64,000 bases of DNA from Diaporthe sp. PMI_573. Taxonomy: Eukaryota; Ascomycota; Sordariomycetes; Diaporthales; Diaporthaceae. Below, piece by piece: positions 54,535-64,000 of this stretch. The stretch lies in contig JAJTUP010000003.1 in the NCBI GenBank assembly GCA_021399435.1, positions 2,480,001 through 2,544,000 on the forward strand, given 5' to 3'. A program made the position numbers and the translations under genes. Numbering within the stretch: the stretch's first letter is position 1; every line of letters starts with the position of its first letter. The notes beneath the pieces are model-generated. The model was given only the letters and a program-made list of their open reading frames with translations, was not told the DNA's origin and did no database searches.

Positions 54535-57485
54535 ATGGTTGGACTCAGAGTCATAAGCGGCCTCTTGGCTGCCATTGGCCTCGTACAGGCCAGCAACGTC
54601 GTCCCAGGTGCCTTTATCGTTGAATATGAGGACGGGGTTGACATTGACGCGGAGCTGTCGTTCGTGCAGGACGTGGCCTCGACCCGGATGAAGCTTGATT
54701 ACAAGCTGTTCAAGGGGGCTTCCATCCGCTTCCACGACTCTGACACCGCCAACGACCAGGCTAATCTTCTGGGCACAAAGCCTGCTGTCAAGAAGATGTG
54801 GCCCGTCAGGCTTTACAATGTGCCGAAGCACGAGGTCCACTGGGTAGCAGGAGAAGATGCCCTGGAGGGGGGTGCTGCGGAAACGCGCCAGGCCCCTGAG
54901 GACACCTTCTCGCCTCACGTAATGACCCAGGTCAACCAGCTGAGGGAACAGGGCATCGTGGGCGAGGGAATCAAAGTGGCTGTTGTTGATACTGGTGTAA
55001 GTTCACGAACTCTCCCCGCCTGTTTCTCCCTGAACGCCGTTTTCTGCTTGGCATCCCTTATTATTCCGCGCAAATTATATCATAAATTTCTTCCTGGATT
55101 TCTGTTATGGCTCGAGCTAGATGGTGGTGCGAAGCCGGAAGAGCAAAGTCCAAGAGGCCCCAGCTGCGGTCAGTCCCAGCTAACAATGCCACAATAGATT
55201 GATTACCGTCATCCTTCTCTCGGAGGCTGCTTCGGTCCGGGATGTTTGGTCTCTTTCGGCTACGATCTCGTTGGAGACGCATTCGATGGGACTAATGTTC
55301 CCTTCCCGGACCCAGATCCTTTCGACTGCGGTGGCCACGGCACCCACGTCGCTGGTATCGTTGCCGCTCAGACCAACAACCCTTACGGTATCATTGGTGC
55401 CGCAACGGGAGTGACCCTGGGCGCTTACCGTGTGTTTGGTTGCGACGGATCCTCGCCAGACGGTAAGCAGTCTTCCTTCGTTCTGCTTTTGACTTCTCAA
55501 GGCTGATCTAACTCTTGCCATTAGACGTTCTCATTGCTGCATTCAACATGGCATACGAGGCAGGCGCTGATCTTATCACTGCTTCCATCGGAGGCGCGTC
55601 GGGCTGGAGTGAAGAGCCTTGGTCAGTAGCCGTATCACGAATTGTTGAGAACGGCGTTCCGTGCACCATCTCTGCAGGGAACGATGGAGCCGAAGGTCTT
55701 TTCTACGCCAGCACTGCAGCAAACGGGAAGGGAGTTACCGCCATTGCGTCTATTGACAACTCTGTGACGCCGGCTTTGCTCAGCCTTGCTTCCTACTCAA
55801 CCCAGAATGGCACAGAAGAGCCCTTCGGTTACACGCCCGGCCAGCCTGCAGCCTGGGCTGGTGTGACTTTGCCTCTGTGGTCTGTTAACTACGACACCGC
55901 TGATCCCGCAAACGCTTGTACTGCTCTGCCGGCTGATACTCCTGACCTGTCTGAGTACATCGTCCTCGTGCGCAGAGGCTCCTGTACCTTCGTTCAGAAG
56001 CTGGCGAACGTGGCTGCGAAGGGGGCACGCCACGTTATCATTTACAACAACGTGCCTAGTGGTGCCACTGCTGTCAGTGGCACCACTGTTCCAGGAATTG
56101 AGGCGATTGCTATGGTCACGGCCGAGCAAGGCTCCAAGTGGATAGCTGCACTCTCAGCAGGCCAGAACGTGACAGTCGCAATGACGGACCCTACCACTGC
56201 AGAAAAGAGTCTGACTCTGACGCCCAACAACTTGACGGGAGGTTACCTTAGCACGTACACCTCCTGGGGCCCAACATACGAAGTCGACTTCAAGCCTCAG
56301 CTCGCGTCTCCCGGTGGACTCATCCTGTCCACGTACCCCACGGCCCTGGGTTCTTACGCAGTGCTCTCGGGGACATCCATGGCCTGTCCTCTTGTGGCCG
56401 GTATTTACGCTCTTTTGATGGAGGTCAGGGGAACCAAGGACCCCAAGACCCTTGAGAACGCCCTGTCCGCGACCTCGAACCCCAACCTGTTCAATGATGG
56501 TCAAACGACCTACCCTGTGCTGGCACCCGCCGCGCAACAAGGCTCGGGCTTGGTCCAGGCTTACGATGCGGCATATGCGACGTCCCTCCTCAGCGTCAGC
56601 AGCCTTTCGTTTAACGACACAGACAACATACTGCCTGTGCAGAACTTCACAGTTTCTAACACTGGAAAGACTTCCGTCATCTACAACCTAGGCCACGTAG
56701 GTGCGGCGACTGGCTATACGCTTCCCGGAAACGACAGCATCTTCCCAGCGTCATTCCCGAACGAACTTCTCGACGACTATGCGACTCTCGAATTCCTCAG
56801 CGGAACATCTTTCACATTGCCGGCTGGTCAACGGAAGATTGTGGGCGTAAAGGCCACACCCCCCGCTGGGCTCGACGCGCAAAGACTGCCCGTTTACTCG
56901 GGATATATCACGATCAACGGCTCCGACTCGTCAAGCTTGTCGCTCCCCTACATGGGTGTCGCAGGGTCCCTGCACTCCGCCACAGTGTTGGACCCAGCTG
57001 GGACGTATATGAGCAGCTCTCTTAACACTGACGATGCCGCTGTTTCTGCGAACCACACCTTCACGCTGCCCCCACCTGGGCACTCCAACGACACCCAGTA
57101 CAGCTCCAACAGCACCGACTACCCACGGATGTTCATCAATTTGGCCCTTGGCTCGGCAGTTGTCCGTGTCGATGTTGTCCCCGCGTCCTCGGATACCAAT
57201 ACTACCGAGTCTCTCGGTCTTGCTACCATTGGTGATGTTTACCAGACGCCGTTGGAATATCAGCCCCGTGGGCAGCAATCGGCAAATTGGGACGGACGAC
57301 TCGCGTCTGGCGAGTACGCGCCCGCCGGTGTCTACAAATTGGTTGTTCGAGCGCTGAAGATCTTTGGTGACCGGAACAAGGCCGACGATTACGAGACAGC
57401 TGAGACTATTGAGTTCGGAATACAGTACATCGGCGCCTCCTCGTACAAGAGGGCGGACAGAGTGCGTAAGGAGTGGATCGGTTAG
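54535..57485 (+). CDS. Secreted subtilisin-like serine protease with PA domain
   Basis: Exons 54535-54996, 55198-55462 and 55525-57485 (introns 201 and 62 nt) give 895 aa. The order is: signal peptide (1-19, ending near VQA-S), an I9-like propeptide to about residue 135, and the S8 catalytic domain. The catalytic Asp152 is in VVDTG at the first splice site. His201 is in DCGGHGTHVAG, the oxyanion Asn295 is in SAGNDG, and Ser527 is in LSGTSMACP. A protease-associated (PA) domain of about 130 residues is inserted between Asn295 and Ser527 (RRGSCTFVQKLANVAAKGA). After it comes a beta-sandwich C-terminal region (about 600-870) of the fibronectin-III-like kind found in C5a-peptidase-type subtilases. 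Extra cysteines after the Asp (CFGPGC) may form a disulfide. Protein degradation outside the cell is the expected role. Confidence 0.94.
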
Positions 57486-57849
57486 ATGTTACCAAACCGC
57501 CTAAGCAACAAGACAGCACCATAATAGTATATATACAAGATCACTGAAATGAAAAGACAGATGTGAAATGGAGACTAAGAAGTAATGCGTGGAACCGCGA
57601 ATAAGCATTAGCAACAATCAACTTCATGGAGTTGACACGTTCCGGCGCATGAGCAATAGCATTCTCGTAATGTGAAGTAGCCAAACAAGCTTTGGCCAAA
57701 GTCATCATACAGCGTTGTTTCCATACCTGGTAACAGCCTAGCTAGATCTAGTATGCTAGATAAACAGAGCATATGTGCAGATGCGTATATGACTATCCGC
57801 GCAGCGGTTAGGCGTCGATCGCGACTATGTTTTCTCTCCCCTGGTCTGT
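57486..57849. other. Short convergent spacer
   Basis: The 3' regions of the subtilase (+) and the JEN transporter (-) meet here. The spacer is AT-rich near 57525-57540 and holds no gene. Confidence 0.5.
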
Positions 57850-59592
57850 TTAAACATTGGTCTCCTTCTTCTCGGAGCTTACCCTCTCAGCCTCGTGGAC
57901 GGATGCGGCCTCCGCCTCGATGTCCTTGGCCGTGGCCTCGCTGTCCGATTCCATGTTCATACCAGCCGGCCTGGCAGAGAACTCACGCCCTCTCTTCTCC
58001 GGGCCGAAGGCAGTGGTGACGGCGATGCCGACGGCGATGATGGCCGTCGCGATGCCCATGACGGGCCCGTAGGCCTCCACCAGCTTACCCGACTTGTTCC
58101 TGATGAAGTTGCTCTCGGCGAGCGCGTTCACGATCTGGGCCGAGGGGCTGCTGATCATGTTGCCCAGCTGGTAGGTGATACCGGGGAAACTGCTTCGGAA
58201 GGCAGGGGGCGACAGCTCGTTCAGGTGGATGGGGATCACGCCCCACGCGCCCTGCACAAAGAACTGCATGAAGAAGCCGCTGGCGGAGAGCGAGCGCTCG
58301 GTGGTGGGCAGGATCCAGGCCGGAATCAGTGCGGCTGAGATGAGGGCCGCGCAGACGATTGTGCGGCGGCGACCGAACCACTGGCTGATGTAGCCCAGGA
58401 TTGTCCCGCCGACGCAGGCGCCTGCCTTCATGAGGATAGAAGCTCGGCTGGCACCGGAGTTGTCCAGGCCCTTCTCCGTGATCATGAACGTTGTGTAGCT
58501 GTCTTGGGAGGTGTGGCTGTAGTCTGTTGTCGCGAGTTAGCTCACCGGTCCTGTCGCCGATAGAACGGGGCTATAGGAGAGACTCACAGTTGAACCAGGT
58601 CATAAGGATAATGCAGTAGATGCACATCTTCCACTCCTGACCCAGCATGACCTTGGTCTCTTGCCAGAAATGCGAAGCATGGCCACCGGTCTTGCCGGCT
58701 TTGCGGGCCTCAATGAACTGCTGCGATTCCGGGAAGCACATGCGGATCAGGCCGACACCGATGGAAAGACCAGCGGCGATCCAGAACACAGTCTTCCATG
58801 TCTCGGTGCCGCCGCCCACGCCGAGGTTCGCGCAAGCCGCGCAGACGTAGCCGAAAGAGTAGCCTTGTTGGAGGATGCCAGACATGAGACCCCTGGCGTC
58901 CACGGGACTGTTTTCCAATGCCATAGCAATGGCGTTTCCGTAGACACCACCCATGAAAAGGCCGAACAACGACCGAACAGCAAGGAATTGCTGAAACGTC
59001 GAGCAGTAGATGGTGGCGACCTGTAACAGCCCCAGGATAATCATGTTGACCACCATCGGCCACTTTCTCCCCCACTTGTCTCCAGCCAGCCCAAACATGG
59101 CCGCGCCGATCGAACGGAGCAGCAGAGTGAGGGTGATGGCCTCGGTGATGCTCGTCTTGGAGACATCAAAGTATTTGGCCCTGTAAAGCTTGGCGCATTA
59201 ACAATTGTTACACGGCTTACATCCAGCCCGTATCGGTCCCCGCGTTTCTTTCCCAAAACGGGTATAGCTTCAAGCCACAATATAAGCACGGGGTTTGATG
59301 GGATTGCTCACAATTTTACAGTCTGGATAGACAGGGCGTGGAAGTCGAACGCATCAGCAGTCCAGGCTGCGAAACCAACGATGAAAAATACCCAATCCTT
59401 CGCAGAGAGCTGGGCCATCAGGCTGATGGGGTTCTTCAGCGGGATCGGCTTCGCCCACTCGCAGGAGGATTCGCCATCCGGGTTGGTAACGACAACGCGC
59501 TGCTTCCACGTGAACAGGTCACGAATGGATTGGCTGGCCGTTGGGATTATTCCCTTGGCGATGGGGTCAGCCGGCTCATGAGTCGTCTCCAT
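57850..59592 (-). CDS. JEN1: JEN-family monocarboxylate/H+ symporter
   Basis: A major-facilitator transporter of the plasma membrane taking up lactate, pyruvate, acetate or dicarboxylates with protons. Exons (complement) 59592-59312, 59180-58588 and 58523-57850 (introns 131 and 64 nt) give 515 aa. The family motif N-x-x-S/T-H-x-S/T-Q-D-x-x-x-T is complete at residues 291-303, spelled NYYSHTSQDSYTT. Intron 2 splits this motif, and only correct splicing gives it. Other supports are FAAWTADAFDFHALS in helix 1, the loop motif AGDKWGRKWP after helix 2, and about twelve hydrophobic segments. The cytosolic tail is rich in Glu and Ser (EAEAASVHEAERVSSEKKE), the kind of region that controls ubiquitylation of JEN1 in yeast. 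JEN1 and JEN2 subfamilies cannot be separated here. Confidence 0.93.
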
Positions 59593-62500
59593 GGTGGGCG
59601 GGCGAGGGGTGGCTTTTTAGTGCTGTTGAACAAGGAGGCTTGGAAGAAGCTTGACAAGTCTCTATACAGCTTGGCCTCGAGAGGAATGCTCCCGACTGCA
59701 CAATGGATTGAGGCTAAGGTCAATAGAAAGCTGGGCTTCAAGAGGGACAAGACACCTCAGTGCTCTAGGCACGGGAAGTAGCGCCTCTATATACACTCGG
59801 CGGGCCTTATTTGCCTCTCTCGCTTTGCATTCCAGCTGACTAGCGCGACGCCATCTCCATAACGTTTTGCGAAACTGGGAACAACCGGGTGGGCATGGAG
59901 GAATACGGAAGACTACAAGTGGCCGCGTAGGCTGTCTGTGTGCGCGTGTGTGCTGATGACTTCGGCACATCGTGACACAGCCAATATGCAGAGAGACAAC
60001 GGCTGACCGAAGTACTTCGCCTATGGCTCTGCCAAGTGTCTTAGCTGTTTGCCAAGTACTGGCCAAGATGAGGGGGCATATCGTTGGTTCCTTTGCGGTC
60101 AGCAAGGTTTGCATCTCGTATTGTGCTGTGATTGGGCCGCCATGGGTGATGCCTCGTCTGTGGCTGGACGAGTCTTCCCCATGGGGTCGCCGTGGGGCCG
60201 GGGCTTTATCTGGTTGCAGTCATGGCAACCCCAGGGAGGGCTCCACACGGGGGTGCTGGACCCAGCAGAACGGATCAATGTTAACGTTTCAATAACATTT
60301 GGGGCCCACTCCGGGGTTCTTGACCAGGTTTAGTCACGCCATTTGTTGGGTTCGCGGAGTCAGTCGCCTCTAGAAAAATCCACGACTCTATGATGGCTGC
60401 CAAGGGAGGATGCAAATCTGGCTGACAATCTACCAATTACCTCGAGCACTAGACAAAATCTCGGATGAACGCCAACCTGCATGGGCCCGGGACTATGTCG
60501 CCCAGGGAGATCTTCGAATCCTTCACAAGCCAGATCAAGGAAAGCGGGATGCGGCTTTTTTTTTTGACTCGAGATGCATCTGAGATACATCACAATCAGG
60601 AGAAGATGACACTGTCTTGCAGCACGACATCCAGCCCAGAGCCTCCTACTGGGCGGCGGTCGCTAACTACTCTGGCGGTGTACTTCCTCACTGTCAACCA
60701 AGACGGGTGGCTGATGCCCGGCCAGCTTGGTAACTCTTGTTGACGCCACTTCCTCTTGGGGAAGCTTGTGTCGTGTTGGGACTTGGCCCAGAATCATTGA
60801 TGTATCACAGTTGCCCGCTTCCTCTCGGGAAATTTCCACCTTGGGCAGCTTGGCGGCCATGGGAGCTTCCAGCTGAGAAGGAGCCGGTTGGCTGACTCTG
60901 GACCTTTACGCGCCTGCAGTCGGCTAAGGAGCTGGCTCCCGGCACTCGTGAGCCATTTTCTTTCGGCATACTCAGATAGGCTTACTCTGGCAGCTTGGCT
61001 TTATATACTTCCCGCAATGCAAGGCCATTCGAAACACGATAACAGCATATGGTTTGTGATTCTCGTCATTGAGCGTCTATCGTATGATTAACTGCAAACC
61101 CAAAATTGATAGCAACGGGCTCGGGCTATCTCTCCGCCCAGGCGCAAGTCGTGCTTCTTTCACATGTTCCGACGGATGGAAGCTGGCCCTTCTCCACGCA
61201 CAAACACGAATTCTGGGCTGTATCCACATTCATTTGTCCCTTGTTTAGCGGGTCGGAGGGCGGGTACGGTACGTCAAACATGACCACGTGTGAGCCTGCG
61301 ACACGATTGTTGTGGAAGGCACTCGAATTGTACGGAAAAAAGCCAGTTGAAGAAGACACTGGATAGCTAGAAACATCTTGGGATCTAATTTAGGCAGTTG
61401 GCATGAGACTCTGAATCCACCTTTGAAGCAACTCAATTCAAGTTTGTTCTACCCACATCTACCAAACAAGATTTTCGCTGCGTGAGGTCGGGATTGTTTC
61501 GATTTCCACAACAGTGAAACTGAGCACTTTTGCGGTAGCAACATACCAAGATACAGGGGCTGAAGGCTGTGATTCCCCAGAGGACACCGCACGTACATTT
61601 TGTTTCATGGCACGCGTCAAGCAAGCCACATCTTCAAGATACCGGGGATCGCATCCGGCTTGTGTACGGCCGACGCAGAGGAAGTAATCGCCGTATTCAC
61701 CCGCGCCAAGTATGTCGGTGACGGATCATTATCGTGGATGTACTGGAGCTTCTGCTTCATTTCAAAGCGACATTCCCCGGACGCGGAAAGCTACATATGC
61801 AGTTAGCCCTTGCGGATCAGCACCCTGCAAATCGGAGGCCCCCGTCCATGAAGCTATTTGAATTTTAAGTTAAGCTCGCCTTCCCGTCTGACGTGCTGAA
61901 GCGCTATCTGCATGCGCTAGATTGATTCGAGAAAAGTCGAGCCAAACGGTTCACGCCGGCCTCTCCGAGGTTCGGTCGGGGCATCGAGGAGGACATTTTA
62001 AAGCTTAGATACGGGTAAACCAGGGGCTTTCGATAGTACCTCAAGCTATATTCCCACTTCCACTAACAATTTTAAAGTTTGTTGGAGGGCAAGGATCTCA
62101 CTGCGAGATCTCATCACTGGAGGCGAGAACTTATCGGCCTGTTAGACTGCGCTAATTTGAAATGTTATGGATTGAAATTGCTGCGTAGGTAATCGCTATG
62201 TTCACAATAGCACTCCAATTATGCTACAGGCTGCTTGGGATACAAAATGCGATTAATATCAAACAGAATTAACCCAAAGCTGTTGAGTCCAAGCTGTCGT
62301 ATTGGTGATCATATCCGGAGGAAACTCTTGTGTACTAGGTTTCGAGCGCTTCATGTCAACTCTGATTTTCCCTTCCATTTTGTCAGATTTTCTCAGGCTC
62401 ATCCCACCACGGAGACAGCAATGTTCAATACCTCATCTCGTTCTCCAACAGATGCTACGTTCTGTGGTTTTGCACTCCTTTACACATTACTTCATTGGCA

Positions 62501-62763
62501 TGACTTAGTAACACAGTCCATCACGCTCCATCATGCACTTCTCCTTTTCCCCTAGTGCTCTAATGTCAGGTATTAGCGCCTTAACAAACTTAAACTGCTC
62601 GGAAGAGGCAGCTCTCCAACCACAATCCCAGGGTTGCCCCAATAAGTGAGCCTGTTGCGGCAAGTATACACAACGAGCAGTATATTACAGCATTGGCCGG
62701 TCAAAGCCACGTAGACCCTGCCTATGGCACACATATGAAGTATACACAGCGCTAGAGTCCCAG
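59593..62763. other. Gene-poor interval
   Basis: This is the upstream region of the JEN transporter and beyond. Only short frames without domains are present. A T10 run lies at 60557-60566. Confidence 0.35.
59788..59793 (-). promoter_or_regulatory. Possible TATA box of the JEN transporter
   Basis: TATATA on the minus strand about 196 bases upstream of the ATG at 59592. The assignment rests on position only. Confidence 0.4.
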
Positions 62764-63325
62764 TTAATCTTTATATCTATATAAATGATGATAGTATTCT
62801 GGTCGCTGGAGGAGAAAGTGGTATGTCCTTCCCTGCAGGCGTGCTCGCGAAGCTTGAGAGGCGCTCTCGCCTGCCTCCAACACTGGATAGCACAAAACGC
62901 AGTCTCCCGGAACAGCTCTCGCTCTAAAAAGCTGTGGGGCCACAGGCGGTCGAATGTGCTCTTGGGCCTCTGATACAAAGTCTCGCAAGGTACTGGATGA
63001 GTATGTGCATTCAAGGGCGGAGCACCTGACCATATGGGCAAATTTCCCCCACAAAATCGGCAAGGGTCCCAGTCGTCGGCACGAATGAGATCAGGAACTT
63101 CTGGAACTCTTGTTCCGTGACTCGACTAGCGGCAGTGCAGCTTTCAGTGACAGCCTGGCTTCGTTGGTAAGAGGGGGCTCGCATTCGAAGAATGTCGGCG
63201 AGATGAAAAAGAGTCAGAGCAACAGCGGCCTGGAGTGAGCTGTGGGTCATATCAGAAGCGTCACCGAGTCGGGCGACATGTGCTGGAGTGACGACAGCCT
63301 CGTAATGGGGAGGATGCCCATCCAT
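62764..63325 (-). other. Unrecognised protein-like segment
   Basis: Two minus-strand frames look weakly coding. One starts MDGHPPHYEAVVTP at 63325 and runs to 63011. The other, in a different frame, runs from 63063 to 62764 and ends with YHHLYRYKD. A splice joining them would need an implausibly short intron (about 35 nt). No domain is recognised. It may be a decayed gene or chance. Confidence 0.2.
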
Positions 63326-64000
63326 CTACCCTGACATCGGCAAAAGCAAAGTGGCGACACCATCACTACCAGGTTGGCTTTCCCTGCATGATACCGAACA
63401 TTTTCATATGTGCACAGGTGAGAGAATTGTTCGCTTGATTCAAACAAGACATTGCAGAGAAGAGCTGCTGTTACGGCCAGAGTGTATGTGTGGGAAGCTA
63501 TTAGTGGAAAAGTTCATCAAGGTACTCGGTACGGCCAAGATGCCCAATTTAATCAGTAAGGCAGGAGTAAGCGGATGCTTCACTAAAGGGTCTGGAAAAC
63601 TGTTTACAAACTTTCCAGGCAAGCTTCCCAAGGCCGCAGTTGCAATTTCCGTGGTCAGTTGCAACACGTGGTTTCTCTCCGAGCGGAGTGGGACGGAAAG
63701 GAGGTTTTCGTACAGGTGGTTGTAAGAAAAAAGGATTTTCGAATCATAAATGGGGTATCACGAATCAGACCCACTATGCCCACATACAAATAGAGCTTCC
63801 AAGCGGCCCACGCTGCTCGAGAGGATTCCTCGACCTTCAATCAACTAGATTCCACTAAGCCGGACGCTCGATCTCGTGATATGAGGCAAGGATGAAACGA
63901 AGATGCTTGCTTGGGATACCTTAAAGAAGGTAGTCTACCGCTAAGGCCTATCAAATAACGACTAATTGCCACAGCTATAGTAAATGAAAGGGCGGTTCTA
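63326..64000. other. Right-edge interval, no supported gene
   Basis: Short frames only; nothing recognisable up to the window end. Confidence 0.35.

Noticed and set aside
1..64000. CRISPR arrays, riboswitches, bacterial operons or phage
   Set aside because: The window is eukaryotic with spliced genes; no regularly spaced repeats or such elements were seen.

Overview
The window is nuclear DNA of a filamentous ascomycete (Pezizomycotina, most likely a Sordariomycete). Most genes carry short introns of 53-201 nt with GTNNGT-type donors. The products are typical of filamentous fungi, and the one repeat-rich block carries the transition signature of repeat-induced point mutation (RIP). All gene models were assembled by eye from reading frames and splice sites, and exon lengths were checked to sum to multiples of three. 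No database search was possible.

Layout. 1.4-8.5 kb is a small catabolic or secondary-metabolism-like group: a cytochrome P450 (+), a broken conserved fungal gene (-), a nitrilase (+) and a salicylate-hydroxylase-type FAD monooxygenase (-). 9.4-20.4 kb holds a divergent pair. One is a 1211-aa Ala/Ser-rich repetitive protein (-). The other is the ER ubiquitin ligase Doa10/MARCH6 (+). They share a 1.9 kb intergenic region. 20.4-32.3 kb is gene-poor, with one TDT-family (malate/sulfite-type) transporter and one weak relic. 32.3-40.7 kb holds a 3-hydroxyacyl-CoA dehydrogenase fused to a YWTD beta-propeller, a CMP/dCMP-type deaminase with a very long insert, mitochondrial BolA-like BOL3, and a SET-domain protein.

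40.74-43.96 kb is a nested transposon block. An outer long-TIR element has landed in the stop codon of the SET gene. Inside it sits a complete 2.3 kb pogo/Fot1-type element whose transposase frame is intact except for about 21 transition-type stop codons. Next to it is a kinase-like gene with a single in-frame TAG. 47-59.6 kb holds a PaxM-type FAD monooxygenase, a secreted carboxylesterase, a secreted subtilase with a PA domain, and a JEN-family monocarboxylate transporter that shows the diagnostic family motif. The last 4.4 kb holds no gene that can be supported.

How genes may work together. The secreted esterase and subtilase with the JEN and TDT transporters fit an extracellular-degradation and organic-acid-uptake lifestyle. 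The P450/nitrilase/FAD-monooxygenase group could act on aromatic or nitrile substrates. Both are inferences from family membership. There is no PKS, NRPS or terpene cyclase, so no biosynthetic cluster can be claimed. The most unusual observations are the dehydrogenase-propeller fusion and the nested elements in a stop codon. The two elements also share a TIR design: TAACGT ends and a duplicated subterminal motif at 17-nt spacing.
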